A DNA stretch of 64,000 nucleotides from Tetranychus cinnabarinus (Eukaryota; Arthropoda; Arachnida; Trombidiformes; Tetranychidae). How positions within the stretch are numbered: position 1 is the stretch's first letter; every line of letters begins with the position of its first letter. The stretch is taken from contig WHVY01000003.1 of the NCBI GenBank assembly GCA_022266195.1, forward strand, positions 10,168,001-10,232,000. Reading direction: 5' to 3'. A program made the translations under genes and the position numbers. The notes beneath the pieces were generated by a model that saw only the letters and a program-made list of their open reading frames with translations, did not search any database and had not been told where the DNA came from. Of the stretch, positions 53,693-64,000 are shown in pieces.

Positions 53693-56600
53693 AAACTTAC
53701 CCAAACTCACCCAACTGGTTCAAAATGTTTACATTACCTGTTCATCGAGTAGTAAACTCATCAACAGCTCCAAGCCAATAGAAATAATCAACTCTGCAGG
53801 GAGTGAAAATTGTTTCCAGTGAAAATTGATTCACGCAAGAGTAGAAAAGCAAACAAAAACAATTGCAATTCAATTTATTAATCGTCAAAAACACCTGTAA
53901 ATACAACTATCCATATCCTTAACCATCATCATCATAATCAGCCACTGGTGATAAACAATGTCAAAAATGCATCTAAGCAAATAATTGGTTCAATTATTTG
54001 GAATAAAATTGGATGCAATTTCCATTAAAAAAATTTTCTCCCACATAAATGTTGTATCGTTATTCACCCTCACCTGGAACAACTTTTGTCCAATCATTCC
54101 CATTGTCCTTTACCTGATCAATTGCCATCATTTTTACCAATGTAAACACTCGATGTACATTATTACCATTCGTGTCTCCCAAATGTAATATTATTGTTAA
54201 ATATTATCATTATCATCGTTAGAAACTCGTTATTTGTTAGAAAAGCCAATTAACGTTGTAAATCAACATTGTCAACTAATTAGTTGTTTTAAAACGATTG
54301 TTTCAATCAACTTTAATGTATAAAAGAAACACACTCAAGTCCAAACGCAAACTGAATATGCACAATGAAAGAAATAAAAATGTCGAAAAAATGGAAAATA
54401 AAATTTTATCTTTTAATATCTTTCAACTTTTTTCTTTTCCATTTGTTAAGGTCTTTCATTCAAATTGTCGATGCAATTTAATCATGAAGCCTTTACTGTT
54501 TACCTTTCATTACATTTCATTGTCTGTCATTTAACATTTCACTTTGAAGGTTAAACTCATCATTCAGATCTTTTCTAATGAATTATTCTGTCTATCAAGA
54601 GTCCACTTTTATTTTTGTGTTGCCTTCAACTTTTCATGGAAACAGACTTGAATGTCAATCCATTGATATTGATATGAATAACCATGGGCAATCTTAATCT
54701 TGCAGTTGGCTCTGAGCAAATGAGAAATGAGAATGGCAAAGAAAAGGAAAAAATTGTTATCATAATTGTGTCTGGAAATGATGGAAAACATTTGAATTGT
54801 GATTTCAACGATAAATTGTTGTTCTTGTTTGCATGTTGATGAAATGGGAAGAAATGAAACAGGAAAAAGTTGATAAAAAAAAGGAAAAGAGAAAAAGGTT
54901 GGAATAAAATGAAAGATAAAAAAATAGTTTATGTATATATAAGTATTTTCATCTGCATCATGTATTCAGAGTGAAATGAAAATGAGGAAAAATGTAGATA
55001 AGATTATTACTGAACATTTGAATCATTTATGAATGATAGAGAGACAGAGAAAAAAACTGAACTTTTTTTGCTCTCCTTTTCCATTCTCTTTCTACTGAAC
55101 AAGAAAATGAAGAATGAGAAAACAAAACATGGAAATATTTGTTGTTTTATAGTCAAAGTTTGTTTTCTTGTTGCTTACTTTGTCTGTGTCTGTTGTGAAA
55201 GGGTTGAAGACATGAAATGAGAAAAATTGTGAATAATGAAAAGAGATAAACTGAAAAGGTTTACATAAAGGTTGAACAAGAAGACAATAGATGGGAAACT
55301 GAATGAAATTGTATTATATTGTAACAATTTTTGTGGCAATCTCTTCGAATGAGCCAAAATAGTAAACAAAGCAAATTATCAAGCTGGCCAATCGGGTGCG
55401 AACATGTGCCATCAAGGAAATCGTTGGTCTTCATTTATTGATTAACTGTAAAATCTTACAGTTAAATGTGATTAGGTTACATAATGGTACAAAATAAATT
55501 ATTGTCTTAATCTTGATTTAAAACTTTTTTAAACTCTTCGAAATCTTTTCCAAATGTTCAGCTATTTAATTCAAACTCGATTGACACTTTTTTCTACCTA
55601 ATTTAATACAATGAAAGTAAATTTGTGAAATTTTTTCACAATTTACCTACGAATTAACACATTTTGACAATCATGAAAATAACTGAGTCGCAATAAAGAT
55701 GGTGTAGTACACTTTTATTAGACATTTATCGATTCGTTGAAAAAATTAATTTGTTAAATAGTCATATTCAACAAAAATTCATGTTACCCTTTATTTCATG
55801 CAGTACATAAGCTTAATATTACATGTTATTTCCAGTACATAAGCTGCAGCCAACTTCTGAATAATGAAATGAAAATTAATCACATAAAATTAGTCAAACT
55901 TCAAACTAAAATTACATTAGTTTCAAATTAGTTATGCATGATAAGCCACTACGTGTTAGAGATTGGAATTGGCCACTTAAAGACTATGTAAGGTTTAGAA
56001 AATTTCGGAGACAATTTTGAGTAATAATTGAAAGCGAATAATCAATAGATGCTGTGCATCGATGAGTTTTCTATGCATTTATTGAATAAAATTTCAGGTT
56101 TAATCTCTTGTTTTTTGTTTACGATATCTCCTCAAAATTTTTTTTGGTGTTGTATGCAATAATTCTTCAACCAGCGAAAATTTAGGGAAAATAATTAAGG
56201 CAACCATGAGCTTGTTTTCTAGCATTGCGGACTTGTCTCCTATATTATATAAACCAAAAATCGTCATGAATCGTCTGAGAATATAATATTTAAGTAATGC
56301 TGACGAGAGGTAAGAAGCTCATGAATCTGATTGTAACAATACGTACTTATACTTTGGCCACAATCACCCATACAGAATTCGCAATGCGTGGTCTGAAAGA
56401 ATGTGCGCAGGGGAATCGAATACGAATAAATTAATAAATTTTGTTCCTTGTAATCATGCACGAGTGAGTCGTCATCTTCCTGTATCAAGAACTCTCAAAA
56501 TAATTTGAATTGCACTTGTTGATTGAAGTATGAACTTTACTAGATTTCTCGTAACTTAAATCTATCGTTTAATTCATATAAACATTCGGATGACTTATTA

Positions 56601-57833
56601 GGTATAATTTACCTTCAATATAAAATCATTTCAAATTTTGATTTGCTATCTTTCAACTCCACCAATAATGACTCTGACTAATATTTCACTCTTTGTTCAA
56701 TCATAGTTCATTTTCATGGACTTGATGATTAATAATTAGTTTTTACCACATAAGTAATTCTAGAGTGAATCATGAAAATCATTATTTCGACCTTTTCGTT
56801 AATTTTCATCATGTTCAGCTATTGACGAAGAATCCTTTGGTGTACATTTTATAGATTGTTAGCTTACTCTGCTTGCGACAAATCTAGTGCTGCTATTTGT
56901 TTCCAAGTATGACTCATAGTTTATGAGAAAACCTCTGTTTCCACACGAACTATAAACATTCAAAAGTCCTAGGCAAAGTTTCCTTTGTACCGCAATCACT
57001 CAACCTAATAACTTAATCTTTGCTTTGATCATTTACTATTAACCTATTAACCCAGCTACCCAATATACCTGTTTTGATCCCTTGAACCTAGAAGCTATGA
57101 AATATTATTCTAAACATTTTGAAATCAATATCAAACCAATTTCGTAAGTATTCGTGCATTCAAAAATTTGCAAACTTGCACATTTCAAGTATAAATCTGT
57201 TTCTATAGAGAAAGCTTTGGACAGCGAAAATGTTCGTTGATACTGCAAGAAAAGTTCAAGATCTAATTCATACATATGAAGTATTTCAATATCGTAATAT
57301 CGTATTCATTAGATTTTTTATCAAAATGATTTTCGGGAAAATTTTATTAACCGTTACATTTTTACAAAGTTATTTGGACACGAAAGAAGAACAAAGAATA
57401 ATCCATGCCAACAAACATCCAATTTTTTATGTAAGTTTTTTATTAAATTTTAGATCTCTATTTCTACAAATTTTTCACTCTCTTTTTCGTTTTCATTTCA
57501 TTTTCTTTTCATAATTGAAAATTCAATTCAAACAATTAATATTAACATTAGAAAAGGCTTTTTGATTCTTTCACAATGGATTGGATATTATTTTAATTGA
57601 TTTTGATGTTTTTTGGTACTTAGATTTCTTATTTAATGATAATTTCAACTCAATATAATGGATGTTTTTACGGTTGTTTATCATTACGGTTCAAATACGC
57701 TTATAGATCGCAGCACTTTATTTATTGCCTAAATTTAGGGAAATATCTGCAAGCATTGAAGATGTTGAAGAGGGCACAAATGTCTTTCTTTAGCGTGGTT
57801 TTTTGTAATATGTAAATATCCACGTTTGTAATA
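53693..57833. other. 3' flank of the WD40 gene, no gene seen
   Basis: This stretch holds the 3' UTR and intergenic DNA. AT-rich sequence shows no supported open frame. A polyadenylation-like AATAAAA near 54399 is a weak candidate for the end of the transcript. Confidence 0.5.
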
Positions 57834-59299
57834 TTATTTATCTTCTACGTTGGATTTATAAACACAATATCTAAGTGAATTATCTGTTACCGTACTATCT
57901 ACGCGTACGAACTCCAATCTTAGGTGGTCATCATCAATTACATTTTCGTAATGCAAAACTTTAGTTGTATTTATGTCGCTTTCATATAAACAATATTTGG
58001 TTTTGTTAGGAGTTAACTTGACCATTTCGTCAAAATAATCCGTGACGTTATTTCGACCCTGCCACATATTATATTGTCGCAGACTCTTTCTCAAAATTTC
58101 TTTCATTTTCCATGATGTATAGCTTACTTTGCTAATAGACGAATTATAAGAAAATATTTCCGTGTAATTGTCCCAAACTTCGGTTGAGGGAAACAAACAA
58201 AAGGGAAGTGAAAGTTCTCTGAAACAAGTTCGCGATGTTTGTTGCGACCCTGCAACATATTATATTGTCTTGTATTATATTTTTTCTTGCAGACTCTTTT
58301 TAAAATTTCATTTTTTGCATGCTTTATAGCTTTCTTTGCTAATAGGAGAATTATCCGAAAATATTTTTCCAGTAATTGTCCCAAACTTTTGATGAAGGAA
58401 ACAAATGAACAAATCAAAGACAAGAGGCTTTTTCGTTGGCAACAGCCTAATTTTGTTTCGCTTTGCAACAAGTTTAGCTCTCTATTCGAAGTGGGTCTCC
58501 ACATTGAATTTTGCCATCTGCAAAAGAAAAAAAAACAAAGTTAGATAAATAATGCGCTATGAAAAAACATGAGAGGTAAGTCTGATTGAAATAGGTTGGT
58601 CATCATCAATATTCTCAATTTAATACTTTGAAACACAATTATCCATATCTGTGGCAGTATTCAATTGAAAAACTTGTTCATTTCGCACATTATTTTGACC
58701 GTTGATAGGGCACACAAATAGTTTCATAGGCACGAATCTTTTACCTTCAAGTTGGGTTTTGTGGAGGTGACAACAGGTAGTATCCTTCGGCGCCCAATCA
58801 ACTTGAATACTTGGAATGTTGCACTGCTCTTCATGAGGAATTTTCGGGGCGTCTGATGAGACTAATAATATTCTCTAATGCACATTTCAAGGTCACTCTT
58901 CGACATACCTTTTGTTGGTTGAAAATCTATACCCAAAAGAATCTTTTCCGCTACGTCTACAGGCCAATATTTTGTTGCAGAATTGAATCCCGTTGGAGAG
59001 CAATCAGTTGAGATTCTTTTGTTTCAATTGCAATTAAAAATCTTGTTTCTATCAAATACCATTGGCGGTGGAAATAAGTGGACTAACGATGTAGAGGTTT
59101 GCTGAATTTCTTTCATCATTGCAATATTTACGTAATTTAAGTCAAAGTTGTCGCCTGACAAAAAAGCTTTAAGGGACTTAACGGATCCACCCCAAGGGGC
59201 TCCTGATGTTATTATAGCGTTAATATTCGATTGCGACCAACTTTTTCCTTTTCTAATCAAAAAGGCAGCCATATTGATGCACCCATGCAAGGAAATCAA
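57834..59299 (-). pseudogene. Broken LCAT/PLA2G15-like phospholipase, copy A
   Basis: Reading leftward, 59299-59024 encodes INAIITSGAPWGGSVKSLK then SGDNFDL and LFPPPMVFDRNKIF, the GAPWGG block and following region of LCAT/lysosomal phospholipase A2. The lipase box around the nucleophile reads SLHGC instead of SxGG. At 58196-57834 follow the C-terminal pieces (ILRKSLRQ, VTDYFDEM, KYCLYES). A second, partial copy of the same exon lies at 58420-58250. Stops and frame changes separate the parts. The functional family hydrolyses or transfers acyl chains in lysosomes or plasma; this copy looks inactive. Confidence 0.7.
58620..59000 (-). pseudogene. Unrecognised coding-like fragments
   Basis: On the minus strand two runs look coding: one ends near 58876 (KYWPVDVAEKILLGIDFQPT...), and a second in another frame spans 58850-58615 (contains QVDWAPKDTTCCHLHKTQ and a terminal VSKY). 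They lie inside the broken LCAT-like gene and may be a diverged part of it or a nested insertion. I do not recognise the family. Confidence 0.35.
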
Positions 59300-59458
59300 G
59301 AATCACAATATTACCATCAGATTCCCTCAACCTAACCAACATACAATTTTTGAAATGATTAAAAGCATAAACCTAAATTATATGCATTCATTATGATTGA
59401 CTTTTGTCAGAAAATCATCCTTCTCATGAGTCAAATCATCACAGTATTTCAAGAATAT

Positions 59459-59820
59459 TTAATTTACCGAGTCATCGCCATTACCAAAAACAAGGTTCAG
59501 CGTAGATGAATGCACTTTGTCCCGATACACCAACTTTTCGACTGTGTAAGTTCGACCAACACTGTATAAACAGTATTTTTTTATACCATCGGTGGTTTCT
59601 ATAAGTTTATCAAAGTAATCAGTTATGTTCCGGCGTCCTTTGATTATTTTTTGATCTCTTACACTGATATTTGCCTGTTCGAGATTTATCTCTGTAGGCT
59701 TACCTTCATACGGCATCCCGCATTTTCTCACACTTTCACGCAATATGCGTTTGGCTTCGTTAGTTGGTAACTGCAAACGAAAAAACATTAGCTGAAAATA
59801 GATTTCCTGCACAATTTATT
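59459..59820 (-). pseudogene. LCAT/PLA2G15-like C-terminal exons, copy B
   Basis: Two short exons can be read: 59770-59704 (LPTNEAKRILRESVRKCGM), then 59637 to about 59465 after a 66-nt GTAAGC...AAAG intron, encoding NITDYFDKL, KKYCLYSVGRTYTVEKL and LVFGNGDDSVN. The last two match the YCLYGxG and FGDGDGTVN blocks of lysosomal phospholipase A2 and LCAT, with the catalytic Asp kept. These exons are less decayed than copy A but the N-terminal half is missing here. Confidence 0.65.
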
Positions 59821-60490
59821 TATTTTTTCCACTGACACATTTGCATGCTGGCAGTGATTCTTATAACAGCTCGCGATGAGGATATTTCGTCTGGCTCTCA
59901 TTATTTTTGAATTGAATTTTTATACTCTTTTGCCGGTTTTACTCGAGTTGAGCGTTTTACGCGAGTCACCCAACTCTTGAAAAATTGAGCTGAAGTTCAT
60001 CCACCATTAAATCAACCCATTGTTTTTCCATTTCGGCAGATACAGTATAATATTCTATTTTATTTCCAGCTTCGTCAACTCTCTCTTTGAATTTCGACGG
60101 ATCTCTACAAATACCCAACCCCTATGGAAATTTTTGGGGACGAGAGTTTTTTTTACTTTCAAAGTTTTTTATACCTTCTCTTTCTGCTCTAGAATTGCAA
60201 TTTATATGGAAGATATATGCGGTTGATCTTCTCTATGAGAGCGTTTTGTTTGGGCACCAGTGTTCGATACAATAATTTCTAACATGAAAAAAGAAAGAAA
60301 GCGAAAAACATCTCTTTTCCGAATTGGAGATTATCAAAGAGACAAAAAGGAATTGAAAGGAATACGGAAAGAACACAAAAAAGAAAGCAATTCAAATAAA
60401 TCAGGGTGCAAATCGATCTTTATTGTAAAACAATTTTTTTATCAAGTCAATTACATTGAGTGTCGGTTGTATTTGTACATTTTTGGCATG

Positions 60491-60920
60491 TTACGCAAAG
60501 CGCAACAAACATTTTGTTCGAAAATGTAGTTGACAAGGCGGAGCTACGGGTCCGTGTATAGTTAATTTAACGCGATGAAGTTTTTGAATTATTATTTCAG
60601 AAGGTCTGATGATGTAACCGAACAAAAACCGATCTTCAGTAAGCGAAGAATCATTAAAATTCCGGATCATGATATTTGCCTGTTCGAGATTTATCTCTGT
60701 AGGCTTACCTTCATTCGGCATCCCGCATTTTCTCACACTTTCACGCAATATGCGTTCGGTTTCGTTAGTTGGTAACTGCAAACAAAAAAACATTAGCTGA
60801 AAATTAATTCTCTGCATAATTCAACTTCTATTTTCACTTATAAATTCGAATGTTGGCAACAATTTTCATAACGTCACGAGATGGAGATATTTTTGGTTCG
60901 CTAAAATGCTCTCATTATCT
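60491..60920 (-). pseudogene. Duplicate of the copy B exon and upstream flank
   Basis: The segment 60673-60920 repeats 59668-59905 in direct orientation at high identity, including the intron end (TTTGTTTGCAG), the exon LPTNETERILRESVRKCGM and the following GTAAGC donor. The downstream C-terminal exon is not present next to it, so this is a partial tandem duplication about 1 kb upstream. Confidence 0.65.
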
Positions 60921-61189
60921 CGATACAATGAGAATGAATAATTAATCGTAAGCCACTCATGTTTTCATAAAAAACATAACATATAAAAAAGGACAGTTGA
61001 ATTTAGTTTTACATGATAAGGTCTATATTTCAAATTTTCACAATCTGAAATAGAATTACATAAAGATTTCACCAGGACACCAAAGTATAGACAAAACTAC
61101 AAGAAACTGTCTATTTGTACAGTATCATTAATTTTATCAAAAGTATCAAGCAAACTAGCAATTAAACTTCGCAATTTCATTCAATTTTT

Positions 61190-61690
61190 GTTTAGATTGG
61201 CTTTTTCAAAAATGGTTTCCATTTCGTCAATATTGTAATGGATGGCATTAATCCAAACAACGGGATCTTTTTTCGGAATATCGGTCGCTGGAGGGAGATG
61301 TACAAAAGAGATGGAAGTTCTTTCTACCTTGTAATCAATATTTTAGAGAAGTTAATCTTTACTAGTTGGGAGTTCTTATCGATCTAATTGTTTTGGTTCT
61401 GCCAATACTGTATAAACAGTATTTTGTATCCCACCAGTTTTTGGATAAGTTTATCGAAATAATCGGTCGAGTTTTCCTCTCATTATTTTTGAATTTATTA
61501 TACTTTTTTGCAGGATTTGATCTAGTTCGTTAGCAATCAGTTGAGCATCTTTTTGTTTTCAATTGAAATTCGAAAATCTTGTTTCCAGCAAATACCTTTG
61601 GCGAAGATAATAAGTTGACATACGAATGTAGAATCTCCTGCATTTCTATCACTTTGTCAATACTAAGCAAAATCAAATCTGCAGTCGCAA
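61190..61690 (-). pseudogene. LCAT/PLA2G15-like fragment, copy C
   Basis: On the minus strand 61670-61540 encodes VIEMQEILHS...LLSSPKVFAGNKIF, aligning with copy A (MVFDRNKIF). 61480-61390 encodes TDYFDKLI followed by a frame change inside the YCLY block. 61310-61195 is an open run (LPPATDIPKKDPVVWINAIH) of unclear origin. The frame changes mark it as decayed. Confidence 0.5.
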
Positions 61691-61699
61691 TGAACAAAA

Positions 61700-64000
61700 T
61701 AAAAGTCAATCTTGTATTCTCCCTATGTTATAACGACATCATAGTGGCTGTGTTTGTGAAAAAGAGAAGTGAAAGTTGCGAAAGTTCTCGAAGATTTTCT
61801 CAGGAAACTATTCGATTTTTTCTATGAATGAATTTGATTTGATTAAGGTCGTAATCTTTTTTTGCGAACAAGTTTGCAATTCAAAAAGATTGTGCTAGGA
61901 AAGTTTCTTTATCTCTAATTGTCACGCACTCAGCCGCACATTCTATTGCTTTTTCATTCAAGTCTGTGCATTTTTCTCTTTCAAGTGATGAAATGAATTA
62001 TGCCTTGATGGTTTCACCTATGTACACTACAACATTATTACTAACAAGAGTCAATCAATTTGCAACACCAACAATTACTGAATTGAAAACTTGACTCAAC
62101 ATGAGTTTAACAAGATGAATGCAATAACTAGAAGTGCACAGTAAAAAACTGATTCAACTACAAAGTAGATTTTATTGCACTTATTTCACTCCAAGCTCAA
62201 TTAAACCGTTGAATGCATTTCGTTGCAATTTTTTTTAACCTTTTACCTACTCTTGTTACATAAAAGTAATAAGCTTGATTGGACAGAGTAAAATTTGATT
62301 TTTCCTCCTCGAAACCCTTTTTCGTCTTTTTATTCATTCAGCCAATATAATAATAATAATGGTACTTTCAATGTCTCTGATAGTTTATTGAAAATTATGC
62401 AATGAAAAATGATGAAGTTGCATTATGCCAATAATTTGATCAATAGCAACAATACGAGAGTGCCTAAAGAGTCATCAAAAGGTTTACTCAAAGGTAAAGG
62501 TAGGTAAAAATATGACGATAAAAAGCAGGATGATGATGAACCAAAAAGTTCATCTTCAATGATAGTTACTGGAGGCCTCGATAGGGTCAATATAGTCAAT
62601 TATGAGGTTTACTTTTAGTGGATCAATATATGGATTGTTAAAGGTTATCTGTTGCTTTTAGATAATGACGATTGAAGAGCGAGAAAGAGAGAGAAAGTTG
62701 AAGGAAAAAAGAAAAATAGAAATAATAAAGGATGATGAAAAGTGAGAGTAAAAGTGAAGATAAAAGATTGTCTCATCAGGTAAAGTAATAATAATCATGA
62801 TATTAATGTGAAACTGTAATGAACAGAAGCGAGTTCAAATTTCAAGTGAAAAGAGTGACTTTGCAAGTTTCAAGATGATCTTTGATTATCTTGAACAGTC
62901 GACTTTTGCTTGCTCTTAATGTCACCAATAAAGTAATTTCAACAATCAGTAGTTTCAAAAGTTGTGCTTGTCAATACTTGAAATTTTATTGCCTCGAATA
63001 TTCTCTTTCCATGCAAAAAGTCTCAATCAGCCAAATTGGAAAAAACAAGTTTTTCTGATTTATACTTTGAGCGCCCTTTTGTGCCTCAATCGAGTCAATG
63101 AGAAGTCAATCTATTAGACTGTAGTACATTGTATTATCGAGCAAAACTTGTCTCATGTTGATCAAGTTGTCAAGCATCATCATGTAAAGCTTGCAACTCT
63201 GCACTAATTAACCTTCAAAACTTGTCTCACCTTATTAAGTATAAATTGTTAGCAGGTCCAAGCACTCATCTTTCATTTTATGTTAATCAATTTATTAGCA
63301 TCATTACATCAATACTTTTTGTAAAGAAAGAGTTTAATTAATGATGGAAGAAAAGGTTGCAAAAGAATCGAAAAAATTTCTGGATTATTTTCTCTTCACT
63401 CCCTGGAACTGACTGGGAATCAATGATGAATCAGATGAAAAGTGGAGAGAAAAAAATCATTTTTTTTCGTCAACAAGTTAAACGTTTCAAAGACATTGAC
63501 TCTTTATTGATCAAGAAAAAAACATCTCTGAGCAAAATAAATAAAAAAAGCAAGTGGGGAACATTTATTATTGTTAAATAATGAAAAGGAAAAAACAATC
63601 TTGCGTTTGCCACAACAAAACGATATTAAATGAGGAGACAAAGGAAAATGTGAAACTGACAAATGTTGGCAAGAGTGACCAGCTATTGTCCAGCCACACA
63701 AAAAGGATTGCAGCATTGAAAGTAAACGGTATTCAATTTGCTTTTGTCTTTTTGTTAATTCCTTTTTCTTTGTTGCTTTTAAAGGGCTTTACTCACGGCT
63801 TTTTACAAGTTACAAAGTCTAGAGCTTGATTAATGATTGTCTCATGTCAATAGGAAAGTAAGATAGTATTAGTTTCAATATCGACTCATTTATTTCAAGT
63901 ATAATGTCTTTCATGGGTAATGGGTGAATAAGAGCAGCAACGATCAATTTTTTAATTTTTTTAAATCTTCGTTGATGCTGTGATGAATGAGCTTCATGAT
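61700..64000. other. Gene-free right edge
   Basis: AT-rich sequence with short low-complexity open frames only. No exon, RNA gene or repeat was recognised. Confidence 0.5.

Noticed and set aside
1..64000. CRISPR arrays or bacterial operon signals
   Set aside because: None were seen; repeats are minisatellite or transposon type and the genes are eukaryotic or virus-like.

Overview
The window is AT-rich eukaryotic nuclear DNA. Short spliceosomal introns, an interstitial run of the arthropod telomere unit (CCTAA/TTAGG) and the gene content point to an arthropod, plausibly a mite or other chelicerate. The species guess is an inference with low confidence.

The main object is a complete Maverick/Polinton element (virus-like, adintovirus-type) at 5846-26479, 20,634 bp. 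It has about 30-bp terminal inverted repeats starting AGTAGTAATAAA and a perfect 6-bp target duplication CTGGTA on both sides. The left half reads rightward: a BIR-RING inhibitor of apoptosis, a TATA-binding-protein (TBP) homologue, a small membrane protein, the packaging ATPase, a small virion-type protein, a short charged ORF, the integrase with chromodomain, a penton-like minor capsid protein, a basic pVI-like protein, the major capsid protein and the adenain-type protease. The right half reads leftward, from the right end inward: three unknown small proteins around a second IAP (two BIRs plus RING), a BTB-like protein, a PC4-like single-stranded DNA binding protein, dUTPase, protein-primed DNA polymerase B and two more unknown proteins. 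Integrase and major capsid are each broken by a one-base frameshift; the other recognisable genes are open.

Three layers stand out. (1) The element carries its own TBP-like and PC4-like proteins, and TATA-like boxes lie 31-69 nt upstream of many of its start codons. (2) Most genes lacking a TATA box instead have a 3' splice site 0-13 nt before the ATG, as if a shared leader exon were spliced to each ORF. (3) Two structurally different IAPs sit at opposite ends. Together these suggest an element with virus-like expression and host-control functions.

The host gene visible is the 3' part (seven exons, 34736-53692, + strand) of a WD40-repeat protein resembling the NACHT/WD-repeat NWD1/NWD2 family. 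Its N-terminal exons are not seen, so everything left of 34736, Polinton included, may lie in one of its introns. Its large introns hold older repeats: a degenerate LCAT/lysosomal phospholipase-like pseudogene, SINE-like repeats, a foldback repeat and a telomere-repeat tract framed by inverted repeats. Downstream, 57.8-61.7 kb holds several more broken or partial copies of the LCAT-like gene on the minus strand. The remaining sequence (1-5.8, 26.5-34.7, 53.7-57.8 and 61.7-64 kb) shows no gene I can support, apart from a four-copy minisatellite at 2921-3414.
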